Below are positions 47,806 to 59,210 of a stretch of 64,000 nt of DNA, in pieces (positions within the stretch are counted from its first letter, which is position 1; every line of letters starts with the position of its first letter). Below the pieces are notes generated by a model. The model was not told the DNA's origin. It saw only the letters and a list, made by a program, of their open reading frames with translations, and did no database searches. Position numbers and translations under genes: made by a program. The stretch is taken from contig JACMZG010000008.1 of the NCBI GenBank assembly GCA_018340805.1, positions 52,194,998 to 52,258,997 of the forward strand. Direction: 5' to 3'. Source of the DNA: Microvelia longipes (lineage: Eukaryota > Arthropoda > Insecta > Hemiptera > Veliidae).

Positions 47806-49000
47806 TTCTAAAAAGTTTAGAGAAGAAACTTTAGGTTTAGGAAGAAATAAATAAAATGCAATCCTAAATTGTTGCATAATTTACAAAAAAGTCTGTTAAT
47901 AATATTACATGTTTATTTAATTTTTTTATTCATAGTTAAAAATACTATCTATATTCAGCTAAGAGTACTATGAACACATAGATTGCATTAAAGATTCTAG
48001 CTTGAATTCAGTCACAATATTATGTATGCTACACTTATATTGTTAGCAGTCCATAAAGCAGATAAACATGTAACACGTGCTTAACTTATATTTTTATAGC
48101 TTTTATTTTACTTCGGCTAAACTTTTTATTACTCTTGTGATAAAAGTTACAATTTTTAAAAAGTAATGGTTTTGTTAGAATTTGTATTTAGATTTTTGCA
48201 ACAAGGTGATGGAAACAATCAGATATTGTTGTAGCAAACACAATTAATTAACCATTAACTAATTGTGGTTAATTAACCACAATTAGTTAACCAAATTAGA
48301 AGCTTTTTTGAAGGTTTTTAAAACAAAGAAGTTAGGCCAAAGGGTGGGTGTAAGTTTTGATGAATTCCACACCCATTTTTTACAAACTTATTTATGGGAA
48401 GTACGAATTCTTATTCTAAATACTTAGTCATAATTACCACACCTATACGAAATTTCACACCATTTCTTACCTCCAAATTGCTAGGATAGCCCATGATATG
48501 GAAAGAAATTATGACTTATTTACTGGCGTGGTGTTTTGGGCAAAATCTATTTTTAATAGACACGTATAAAAAGGAATAACAACAATCCAAAGAAAATCGG
48601 ATCTGGTTAAATAAAATCCAGTTTATTCCATGCATCCCCTACGGGGTACCCTTTATCAGGATTACGAGTTAAATAATTTTGCAAAAAAAAATATGGCACT
48701 TAAAATGGTTTAGTGTTGCACTAAACCCATATTATTTTCCAACGGGTCTTAAAAGATGAAGACTTAAAAGGTGACTACTCAGACCTATGGGCATTCTAAG
48801 TTTAAATTTTAGTCAAGATCTATCAATTAGGTTCCAAGCTGTAAAAAAAAATTTTTACACTAAGTCTCTACTGTTATTTTAGCACTGATCAAGATCTGGC
48901 ATAGTTTATGACCCCTTTTGGTGTATAATTAGTCAAAGTTTAACCTTGGGTCTAGATTCTTTGAGTAGTTTCGAGTTATAAACAACCAAAATTTCAACTT
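47806..49000. other. AT-rich DNA, possibly former BEL 5' region
   Basis: If the gag remnant kept its 5' LTR it would lie here, but I cannot point to LTR borders. A 36-bp palindrome occurs at 48255-48290. ccctacggggtaccc at about 48640 resembles the 5S-family end block only weakly. Confidence 0.4.
48255..48290. repeat. 36-bp perfect palindrome
   Basis: TTAACTAATTGTGGTTAA followed directly by its reverse complement (TTAACCACAATTAGTTAA), with no spacer. Purpose unknown. Confidence 0.9.
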
Positions 49001-49004
49001 ATTT

Positions 49005-49009
49005 TTATA

Positions 49010-49054
<45 letters not shown>

Positions 49055-49065
49055 ATATATATATA
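49005..49065. repeat. (AT)n microsatellite
   Basis: About 60 bp of AT with two ATT interruptions. Confidence 0.95.
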
Positions 49066-49859
49066 GATATTAGTTGCAGAAAATGGTTATGGAAAGAAAA
49101 CTGGTGAAATTTTTTTGGCTATTACGAAGCTTCCCCTAATATAATAGGAAACAGGGTTGAACATTTTATATTTTAAAAAATTACTTATTGAATTATAATT
49201 ATGCTTGAAATATAAACAATATTAAAATTAGCTCATTTAGCTGGTTTTCAGTTCGTCAATCATGGGATCAAAATATACGTAAAAGTAACGAAGGTCAAGT
49301 TTTAATAAATTATCCATTTGGTATTTTATTTCATTAATTAATGTAATTTAATATTTCCATCATTAAAAGCTATTCAACCGGTAAAAGATATGGGTAACCT
49401 CACTTAACCTTCATCAGCTCGTTGAACCAATAGAACGAAGCCTCTATTTAAACAATCTAGCTCGAGGGGAAAATGTGAAATCCATGCAAAAACCATTATC
49501 TCCTGAAATATCGTAAAAAAATAAATCGATAGCTAAGGTTAAACTCTGCGCTACCGAATACAATTATTTTCGAGACATTAAGGAAAACTCTACACATTTC
49601 TGTTTAGGACTATGAAATTATTTTATATTGGAATTTATGTGCATATCAGATTTCTGTATGATATTTAAATGTCTTCTGAACTTTACTTTTTACACACAGA
49701 CTGTTGATTTTTTGATTCTGGATCACAGATTAGATCATTTTCCTTTTATTACTGGCATATAATCTCTATTAGTTAGTTAATGTATATAAGTATTTACTAG
49801 CACTTCTTATGAGGTAAAGAGGTTATTCTTAAATTTATTGGTGTTGTACAACTGGAAGG
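49066..49859. other. AT-rich DNA, nothing recognised
   Basis: No motif seen. Confidence 0.5.
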
Positions 49860-50460
49860 AAGTTTTGCACTCCGTACAAGCATCGTGAGTTACCAGTCTC
49901 TTTTATCTGGTGGCCCAATAAATAATGATTTATTTGACATAAAGGGTTACGTCAAATAAATTATCAGGAAACTTGAAGTCCAGAGTTTGGCTAGAAGGAA
50001 CATTAATGGAGCGATGAGAACCACTCCTACCACGGCATTAAAAGCTCTTAGTGGACTATCCCCACTACAAGTATGGGTTAAAAGATAAGCAATATGCTTC
50101 TATTTAAGAGTTAAAGACTATGAATGATGGAAAGAAATGAGCGTCAATAAAAGTCATATGGCAATAGATCTTGGCACAGCGTAAAATTCCTTAATCAACA
50201 ATCCTTTTGAACTTTACCAAGCTCAAAATTAAGCTAAGCAAGAAGTTCCAAATAGATATTACTTCTAGTAAAATATGGGAAAAGGGTGAGGTTAAATTTA
50301 ATCTACAGACTCTTGTGACATTCACTATGGTTTACGTAATTTACAGGCTAAAATGGAGCAAGACATTACATCGGAAACTCAGCCTTCTCGAAACGTTTTT
50401 CTTTAGTTAAGTTAACTACAGCGTTGCAAGCCGAAGTCGACTAAATAGCCAGACTTAAAA
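49860..50460 (+). pseudogene. LINE ORF2 C-terminal remnant with RNase H start
   Basis: In plus frames that shift several times: SFIWWPNK (about 49899-49922), LEVQSLARRNINGAMRTTPT (about 49971-50030) running into TALKALSGLSPLQVWVK, then WEKGE (about 50276-50290) and KLTTALQAEV (50409-50438). These match the order VWWPR, LQR..C.GITGAMRTTPT.AL..LLGL.PL, W..G and .TVFQAEV found after the RT and at the start of RNase H in LINEs of the I/R1/LOA group. The YTDGS motif is not readable. A 67-codon open stretch at 50207-50410 is one surviving block. Confidence 0.85.
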
Positions 50461-50599
50461 AACTGAAAATATAAGTCTACACAATATAATTGTGCGAGAG
50501 ACACCTAGGAAATGTAACAAGCAAAATGCGATGGTACATCTGGGAACAGTAAAATTAAAATAAAAGTAAAAATATAAAATTTAAATAAAGGTACAACCA

Positions 50600-50975
50600 T
50601 AATTATGGTCAGGCGTTAGGCAGTCACAAGTAATTTGATAAAAATTTTAACTAATGCTAATAATGAGGTGAAACGTATGATTTTTCGGAATTTTCGCTGA
50701 GTCATTATTGCAGATAAATGACGTCTTAAAAATTACAAGCACAACTATGGACTGATTTTAGTACAAAGTTTCAACTCTCAAGCATAAATACACTAGGAGC
50801 TACGATGATAAATAATGACACACGCACTCACATACACAGACACACACATACAGACTGATAACTCTTTTAAAACCATTTGGGAGGTCTTAAAACCGGTTTC
50901 GGATGTCGGATTTTTTTTAAATATCTAATATAATTGATTTCCTCTATACCTACAATATAAATGAGGAAAAGTAAA
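50600..50975 (-). repeat. 5S-like family arm, well preserved
   Basis: Blocks: aactaatgctaataatgagg, tatgatttttcgg, gacgtcttaaaaa, aagtttcaactctcaagcat, aatacactaggagctacgat, the CA-rich run (acacacacatacagactgat) and catttgggaggtcttaaaac. No 5S-like core in this copy. Confidence 0.65.
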
Positions 50976-52185
50976 AATATACAACTCCTTAGTCGAGATT
51001 CTGTGTTTTGTAAATATATACCCCCTCTTATCTATGTGTTCAATGTAAATAGATTTACCACATTTTACCATTAACTTGACACTTATGAAACCAATCCTAT
51101 CACAATATTAGATTTCAATATCACATAAATTTAAAAGACACGGCATGACCATTTGATTTCTGATCCAAAATACCTATATTCGCATGGTTAGATTTGTTGA
51201 CATTTGACATTTTTATTTGAAACCTAGTGAGACAAGGGTCCATGTTTTCAAAACATGGTTTTACTTATTGAATTTAAAATTAAGGGAAATATGTGAGAAA
51301 AACGAATTCAGTGTTTAGTTGGTTTCAATTGTATAGCTAAAGGAGAAAAAGAGGGCCTCAAGCAAGGCAAGGAAACTCGTCAACTCATTGTCCTCAGAGT
51401 GAATATTTTGCCTTTTTTCTTGTCGAACATAATAGCCTGTCTAGTCTAAACAGGGTTTTACATCGCTACGCTACACCGACCCACTGAAATTTAAGAGATT
51501 TTTGTGTCTTAGACGTGTCTATGGGACACGTAAACTTTTTTGGATCGAAATTAAACTTGGTCTAAAAATCAACCGTGTTAATTTCCCGAATCATATTGTT
51601 TATAAAATATATGTCACGTCATGAACCTACAAAAATGACCCCACAAACATTTTAAAATATCACAAATTTTTATATTGCGTTTAGATTGGGATGAAACTTA
51701 CACATACACTTCTATGTATGGTTTACAAACATATGAAGTTTCATTGTATTATCAGTATTAGTTCTGGTTTTATGGATTGACATGTACATGTCAAACAAGA
51801 AATGATGACATTGATTGTTTGTAAACAAATCACGTATTTTACTTATATATTTAAAAATTCACTTATATCCTGGGAGTATGCCATATCAAGATATTAAAAG
51901 AAAATTTATAAATAAGAAACTTCCTTTCAAATAGTCAAAAATAATAAAGGTCCAAAAGATGTCAGTTTTCTTTCTTCAATTTAATATGTAGGCCCTCGGC
52001 CCGTAGCCGCTACGCGATCCCGGCAGTTCGCGGCTACATTGTTGTTTTGTATCATTTTAGCAAATTCCCTTAGGAAAAAATTCGCTGATAGGATAGGCGT
52101 TATAAGTTAGTAGATAGGATAAGTTAAAGAATATGTTAGTATTACATAGGCACTTGTAGGTTATGCGTATAATTTCCCAAAAATT
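50976..52185. other. AT-rich DNA with a GC-rich hairpin
   Basis: Mostly featureless. At 52003-52037 GTAGCCGC and GCGGCTAC form an 8-bp stem around a 19-base loop, within a conspicuously GC-rich 60-bp island (51990-52037). It does not fold as a tRNA. Confidence 0.45.
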
Positions 52186-52345
52186 TTCCTTTTAAACGTT
52201 TTAAAGATGTTCTGAGTGGTTTTTATTATGCGTGTCTATCTGTTAGTGTATGCAAGGAAGAGTCTGTCATGGGTAATATACGCTATGTTTATGCAATAAT
52301 GTAGAAACTTTTAGGTCTAGTTGTGTTTTGAGGGAATAAAACTTA
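52186..52345 (+). repeat. 5S-like family arm-end fragment, diverged
   Basis: gagtggtttttattatgcg, gtctatctgttagtgtatgc and a later gtagaaacttttaggtctag correspond loosely to the arm-end module. Confidence 0.35.
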
Positions 52346-52685
52346 GGACCTTGTTTACCCAAATTTGTGAATTACCAAAAATTTAAGAATTTTTTAATAA
52401 TCTTAAGTTAAAATTTTAATTTAATATCGGCTTCTAACTTAAAATAATAGAATTTTATATTTTTAATTCAATGAGCTATAACTATATTATTATCAAATAA
52501 TAACAAACTTATCATTAAAACTTTGTTTTATGATAAGAAAATAATATATAGAATAATAATTATTATTATTAAAACTTATGTTGTATTTATTACTACTTTA
52601 CTATTTGTATTTATGTTTGAACTACAATAATATTCATTAGGACTCGCAAAACACAAAAACGAGTCGAAAAAAATTTAATAAAGAG

Positions 52686-52990
52686 TGGCTCGGAACCTTT
52701 TATCTTAACTTCGAACTCACTTTGCTCGTCCTTAGAATGTTAAGGATTTATTACTTCGGTCTCGCTGCACTCCGCTGACCTTTAAACAAAAAGTTACCCC
52801 AACGTCTACGGTGTGATAAATTTGGTCTCACTATGCTTTACCTCAGAAAGATGTAACCCACCAACCACCTAGGTCGGTAGAACATTAGACTCGCTTCGCT
52901 CGTTCTCAGAATTTTATAACCCCCTAAAGAAGTATATTCCTTGGCCCTACTATGTTTAACCTCAGAATAGAAACATTACATGCTGCATAA
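52686..52990 (-). repeat. array of hairpin sub-repeats from the 5S-like family
   Basis: Five units spaced about 56-65 bp: cgaactcactttgctcgtcc (52712), cggtctcgctgcactccgc (52765), tggtctcactatgctttacc (52832), agactcgcttcgctcgttct (52888) and tggccctactatgtttaacc (52943). Each is followed by tcagaa or a decayed form. No 5S-like core between them. Confidence 0.7.
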
Positions 52991-53439
52991 AATATCTGTT
53001 GTTATACTTGCTAGCTTTGATTTTACTAAAATAGTATATTTTTGCCTTAAACTTATAATGTAATAAAGTAATCTTTTATAATTATATACAATAACTTTAT
53101 ATAAGCAAACTTATAAAATTTAATTAAAACCTTACCAGAATTTGAACTTAAGCATTGAGAACATTAATTGCAAGAATCGACCCCAGACTGATTTCATTTA
53201 TAATGAGCCTAAAAACATCTAAAGCGACCCCTTACTCAAAATTTGGCGTTAAGCAGCCTAATTTTAAGTTTTCTGGTAATTTAATGCCGTTTTTTTTTTA
53301 CTTGTTAATCTCTTTAAATGGTCGTATTGACTCCGGGCCGGGTTTATTCGATTTAGTGTTTAAAAGACATAAGTAAGGACCTTCTCCTGGCCAAAAATTA
53401 TAACCTAAAATTTTGCTTGAGTTCCGAATCCCGCTTATT

Positions 53440-53600
53440 CATATATGTCACAAAATGTATGAAAAATCAGGTACGGACTATATACCTCGGTATTTTTCCT
53501 CACAACTTCAGACTTGCTATGCTCGTCCACAATATTTCATGAGTATCCAAAGCTTGATATAACAAGGGTGATATTACATCTGTCTCACTAAGATCGACCT
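53440..53600 (-). repeat. 5S-like repeat family, 3' body fragment
   Basis: caggtacggactatatacct (end block) followed by cctcacaacttcagacttgc and tatgctcgtccac. Confidence 0.5.
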
Positions 53601-53811
53601 TTCAATAAATTGTTCATTCAAACTCTAGGATGGCGTAGTTTTTTATTAATTTCCATCCATTAATTGAATTATAGCCATATTATTATTGTATTATATACTT
53701 TGTTAATTTGATTTTAGGTAAAAAGATATAATTTTGACGGGGGTAAAGATATTTTTCATACCATTTCATGTATTCCACAAATAAATATACATTTTAAGCA
53801 ATAACCTAATA

Positions 53812-53867
<56 letters not shown>

Positions 53868-55714
53868 CAATGTAAGTTTATGATGTTTAACATTTATTAG
53901 CATCTTGTCCGTACTAGCAATATGTCGTACTATTGGCTGTCAAAGTTCAAATATGCATATGTCGATATCTTCAAAATAGCGACAGTCACAATGGTGGTTG
54001 AGGTCTCTAATTATTCAAATTACTTCAAAATATCATTAGAATCACATTTCACTAAATAATTTATCGTAACACATTTATCGTGATTTTGCACGATGTTTAA
54101 ATAAACTTTAAATAATTTTGATATGCTGTGAAGAATTAACGTCAAAATCTGTCTCTCAAGTTCTTTATCTGGACTTGATTTCAGTGCGAAGTTTTATTGC
54201 AATTGGATCAGTTGTTTGCGCTGAAGCGATCTTACAGGAAACGTGTACTTCCATACTCTTACACATACATATAGACACCAAATTTGTTTTTGATTATTGG
54301 GATCTGAAGGTACTGAAACGTCGACTGCACCAAAAATATGGTGTTACATATTTTCCTAATACAATTTTACACACTAACTCACCCCTCCTTTTTGTATCAA
54401 CTCTCTGCGGCAATTTAAAGCTAAGCCAGAAATTTCTTTAAATTTAAAACCTTTAAAACTTTTTACAAAAAATAGGCTCCGAAATCTTCCTAACACCTCG
54501 GAATATGCCAAGTTTTGTTTCGATTCGAGGAAGGATCTGAACTAGATCTTTAATGGTAAAGATACATCAAGGGACCTTTGTATTCACGTTTCATCACTGA
54601 AAGCTATATTTCAGTGTAGCTAGTTAATTTATTAGAATAATTCATATTCAAACAATCTTGGATCAAATAAAACGTCGAATCCATTAGTTTTTTCTATGAA
54701 GTAGGAAAGCAATAAACAAAACGAGAATGGGACCCAGATATAAAATTTCTGTTATATATCAGACAACAATAACGTTGAAACGAAGTTAAAAACAGAGAAA
54801 AATTGTCTCCTCCAAGTCCTCGCCTGCATCTTTTGTCATACGAATAACCTCATAAACTTTATTTGAGACTTTTCTTAGAACCAGAGACATTTCCATTGTA
54901 GTTAAGCTTTTCTCTCTTTTTAGTCCATTAATAATATGAAAGATTTTTGTATTTTCGCATTCTTTATACGGATAAAATTTAAAAACAATAAAATAATAAT
55001 GATTGACTTGGGAATTCGTTTCATGTATTTTTATCTCCTACTTTTACATTTTATATAGAATAAAAAGAAGCCACTAGAGAAAGGTTGAACAGCGAAGTAA
55101 GTGAAAGAAAAGTACATCAACAATGCTGGGGTCTTGTGAGGCCAAATATCTTCCTCCTTCGGATTTATTTTCTTTAAAATGTTTCTTTTCTCTTATTCTT
55201 GTTCTGGACAGATTTCGTTTATATTTACTTAATATATATTTACTTTTTTTTGGATATAATATTGTTTCTTTTTCATCTCATACTTTTGGCAAATATGTTG
55301 TTGTATATGAATCAAAATATTATAATATGAGTAAATTCTTACATTTATGCAAATATATATAATTCCTTTTAGATTTTAACTAATACAAGCATATTATTTT
55401 AAACGTAAATATTTACTTAATAATGTCGCTAAAACTTTTTTCAGCTCATTAGTTTTCAACTTATCAAATTAAATGGGAAAGTTAAAATATTTTCGGAATC
55501 CGAAACTCTTATTTATTCATTTTTTCTATTACTCACTAATTTAATATAATTACATTAAACCAATTAAGGTTACTTTACCTTATACTAAGGGTAAAAAAGA
55601 AAAATTTTCTCTTTATAAATTGAACCAACATTTCTCTGTTTTGTTGACCGTGTGTTAATTCAGATCTCTCATAGTTCGATGAGTAAGTAAATTAGTTAAA
55701 ACATTTTTTTCTCT
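53601..55714. other. AT-rich DNA with an (AT)n tract and an R3 fragment
   Basis: (AT)n at 53815-53866. The R3 blocks at about 54270-54325 (agacaccaaatttgtttttg; attgggatctgaaggtactg; aaacgtcg) fall inside a 107-codon open frame (54118-54441). Because that stretch is repeat-derived and lacks motifs, I do not call it a gene. The frame at 55123-55362 is low in complexity. Confidence 0.5.
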
Positions 55715-55995
55715 GCAGGCCTGATTAATTGTTTTATGGGTATTAGTTAAGACTTGTATTATTCTCCTGGTCGGTTTGGCCAATTTATAAGTATTAGTTG
55801 AGACTTGTATTATTCTCCAGGTCAGTTTGACCAATTTATAAGTATTAGTTGAGACTTGTATTATTCTCCAGGTCTGATTAATTGTTTTATGAGTATTAGT
55901 TGAGACTTTTATTATTCTTCTGGTCGGTTTAACTGTTTTATAAGTTAAGAGTTATACAGTTTAATGTGAAACTTGTATTATTTTCCAGGTGTGTT
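55715..55995. repeat. tandem repeat, about 51-54 bp unit, four to five copies
   Basis: Unit: gtattagttgagacttgtat, tattctccaggtcagtttg, accaatttataa. Copies carry cctggtcgg, ccaggtcag, ccaggtctg and ttctggtcgg variants. The last copies are degenerate. Confidence 0.9.
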
Positions 55996-56769
55996 AATTT
56001 AGTTTTTACTTTATTTTTTACAATAAAAACAAATAAGGCAAAGGCTTTTTTCAATGGACTTTTTCATTTGATTATTACATAGTATTCAGTAAATCGTTTT
56101 ACATTTAATAATACATTTAAGAATCTAAACTGGAAACTGGTCTAATAATAAAGTTTCAATACAAATAATTTAAAGCATCATCTTTTGTATTCAAAGTTTA
56201 ATTTAAACGTTTAAAACTCGAAAGTGCTATTCAAGCGAACATTCTCAGAACGTTTGATGTGGTTAAAACTACCTGGCAACTAAGACAGAAGAATCTGTAA
56301 TAAAGACAGACCACAGGTTCAACCCCTTCGCAATATTAACTGCAACTAAGTCAATTAATTTTGTACAACAAAGGAGATAGAAACAGGCGTAGAGAATTAA
56401 GGTAAATAACTTGAACCAGAATTAGATTATAAATCAATAAATAAATTTGAATTTAATCAAAATTGAAACAGAGATGTATTTAAGTTGACTACATTTATAC
56501 CTCAGTTTAATTTAAAAATAATAATATGTTTGTTGTTTTCTGAAATGTTTGGGGTTTTGGTCAACTAACAAGAATTTGTTGCAGTATTTGCGTATTTGGC
56601 ACTACACCGGATCGTGTACTGACAATCCCTATTTACTCTAGATTTTACTCTATAAATATAAACTCGTTGTCTCAAATGCGTTATTCTTATATTTCCTACT
56701 TGGCGGCAGCGTTCGTTTTGATTTATGGAGACTTTTAGAGAATTTATACTGATAAAATATATACATACA
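55996..56769. other. AT-rich DNA, nothing recognised
   Basis: The minus frame at 56565-56774 has no motif. Confidence 0.5.
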
Positions 56770-57660
56770 AACACACACTTATATTATTTGCTGACGATTA
56801 TGGGGTTATATTAACTTCTAAATCCTTTTCAAACTTAAAAGGCTCAAGTCTCTTGCTTTAAGTATTCTGCTAGACTGGTGTAATGCTAATAAGGTTAAGC
56901 TTAACAGCGATAAATGCGTAAATTTACTTTTCGATTTCAAATCTAATAAATTACATTCATTTACATTTTTAGGCATCCACTTAGATAGCAAGGTTTCTTG
57001 GGAGTCCCATATAGATTATTTAGCCAAAAAATCAGGAACAAGCATTTACATGCTTAGGAAGGCATCTAATTGCCTATGAAGTAATTCCTTAAGAATAATG
57101 TACTATGCTCATTTCTTTTCACTCATATCTTATGGTACTATGATATGGGGCGGAGCTCCCTCTGTTGATAGAATATTTATTTTACAAAAGAGAGCAATTA
57201 GAGTTTTATTTAAGCTCCCTCGCAACAACAATCTTGTCGAGAATTCTTTAATAATAATAATAATTTGTTTTTACTGTATTCTCTAATGAATAATTTGTTC
57301 ACAATATTAAATCAAGTTTGTCTACAGTAGAGAATGTCCATTCTTACTTTACAAGACAAACCAATCTGTACGTGGTACAGAGATACAAGCTCACCAAAAC
57401 AGCCAAATATCATTCAGTTAATTTCTTGCCCAAAAATGTAAGGTCCTTAGAAGAAAAATTGTTTTGTAAGTATGGGAGAAATATACTTATAAGAAATCCG
57501 ATGTACAGTCTATCGGAATTGTATGCTTTAACTTTTAACTGACTAAAGATATGCATTTTTAGTTTATTTGCTTAAGTAAAACTTATTTATTTTTTGCTTA
57601 TGTATGACAATTAACTATATGAACGTTTTTGTATATTTGTTAAATAAAGCTTGTTTTATT
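56770..57660 (+). pseudogene. LINE 3' part: RT from the FADD motif to the 3' end
   Basis: Starts at ILFADDY (56782-56802), the RT active-site box of non-LTR elements. It goes on with LNSDKC, FLGIHLDSKVSWESH (about 56970-57015), SLISYGTMIWGG (57122-57157), LQKRAIRVLFKLPRN (about 57184-57228), then HSYFTRQTN (57333-57368) and a closing frame to 57542. The order and motifs are those of a Jockey-like ORF2 C-terminus. There are at least three frame breaks and one in-frame stop (near 57078). A T-rich 3' UTR of about 120 bp with AATAAA (57643-57648) follows. The 5' truncation inside RT is typical. Confidence 0.9.
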
Positions 57661-57669
57661 TTATGTATG

Positions 57670-57674
<5 letters not shown>

Positions 57675-57719
<45 letters not shown>

Positions 57720-57800
57720 AATATATATTTGTGTGTATGTGTGTGTGTATACAAATATACACTTATGTAAATATGTATACACACATAATGTGTGTGTCTG
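57675..57800. repeat. (AT)n / (TG)n microsatellite at the LINE 3' end
   Basis: The (AT)n tract 57675-57728 directly follows the LINE tail, then TGTG/TATACACA-type sequence. It probably grew from the tail. The Tyr/Ile-rich minus frame at 57615-57854 is an artefact. Confidence 0.9.
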
Positions 57801-58729
57801 TATATACAAAGTTATCATCATCAATTGTTCAGAATGAAAAATCGCGTTCTTCATCAGTCGTCTGAAAACCTCACTAATCTAGCTGATGAAAACAACTTGT
57901 CGAAAATTTCTAAACTCCTACAAACTCTCATTTTTCACCTTCTGTAAGTTATTATTTACGTACGATTTGAACTTTTTTTTCATTATAATATATAAGAGCC
58001 CGAAGGCCTCTGGTTTTTTTAATTTGTATCAACCTTTAATTTTACTTGAATTATAAATAACCATAGTAATTAGTGACTAAGTATAATAAATTCCTTTTTT
58101 GAGGTAACTCTATTCTAACTATTATAAATTAGATTACATGCACCGTTTGTAAGATTTATTATAATTACTTTAAAGGTTGTATAGCTATAGCGTAAGGTTT
58201 TTATCAACCAAAAAAGCAGAGCTTGCAACTAATGAGCCATACACCACATTTAATTTATAAACTAATTTATCCACTTGAATTATTCACGTGAAGTTCTAAA
58301 TTTAGTTTTAAAACAATTCCTAGCAGAATATATGAATGTGATGCTACGTGTAAGGTTTTATTTTTGAACTATTCATAACTCATTTAATATTTTTTCAATA
58401 AAAAGTCTAGTGACAGTTGTGAAACAGACAAAGTCAAATATACATAATAAACTCATTTGTATTCAGAGCCTTTTCCAATATCTGTTTTACTTGAGGCAAA
58501 TTTTCTCTTCAATTTTTTTTTGCTTTTCTGTCTATTTCTTTTGTAAGAAAGCACTTTTCGATAAGTATAAAAGAATGAAGAATAATGGTTATGTAAAATA
58601 TATTCCTCGGACCACTTTGATGATCCACCAAAAACGCTCTTTTCTGTAATAAGAATTACTCGTTAAAATAAGCTGCCAAATGTGATGCCAAGTTTTCCTA
58701 TTTTATTTATAAATGTCTTAAAAACAAAT
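57801..58729. other. AT-rich DNA, one hammerhead-like box pair
   Basis: ctgatgaaaacaacttgtcg directly followed by aaaat at about 57890-57914 recalls CTGATGA...CGAAA, but the stem is weak. The frame at 58410-58649 has no motif. Confidence 0.4.
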
Positions 58730-59210
58730 ATTGTTGGACCTGAAGGTCGCTAGTTCAAATCCAGCCGGAAGAGAACCTCAATATAAAGGTCTTACATTCA
58801 AGGCCGGCCAACCGTCAGGGTTTTAAGTGGTTTCTTGGATGCTTGTTTCGTACGAGACAAGTCTGGATCTCATGAGAATCCAGCTGATGAAAATTTAAGG
58901 TTCTGCGTGCTGATGAAGATGAAGGTCGAAAAGGTGTATTGAACATTCGTATTTCCGAAAGCTTAGTCAGAGCGGTGAGCCTAGGCAGAGTGTAGGTGGT
59001 CTAGACGAATTAAGCTCACTGTAAACTAGTCGCAGGCACTAGCCAGAGCGCTGAGTTAGGATAGAGTCTGGTTAGGCTAGATGAACTAGGCAACCTGTGA
59101 ACTAGTCATATATCTCGGCATGTACGGAGAGTTAGCTTCCAAGACGATTGGGTGTGGACAAGCTCTGGATGGGCTATTTGAGTCAGGGGAAACCCCTAAT
59201 ATGATCATAC
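58730..59210 (+). repeat. tRNA-like SINE candidate with a 76-bp tandem duplication
   Basis: ggtcgctagttcaaatccag (58746-58765) resembles a tRNA variable loop plus T arm (T stem GCTAG/CCAGC, loop TTCAAAT = B box); no A box or D arm is clear. After it the sequence is GC-richer than its surroundings. It holds two diverged tandem copies of a 76-bp unit starting tagtcagagcggtgagcc (58964) and tagccagagcgctgagtt (59040), each ending in gaactagtc or aaactagtc. ctgatgaagatgaaggtcg plus aaaa (58910-58933) is another CTGATGA...CGAAA box pair. Confidence 0.5.

Noticed and set aside
54118..54441. 107-codon open frame as a gene
   Set aside because: Its middle part is a copy of dispersed block R3, also found near 23.6 and 30.7 kb in other frames, and it has no domain.
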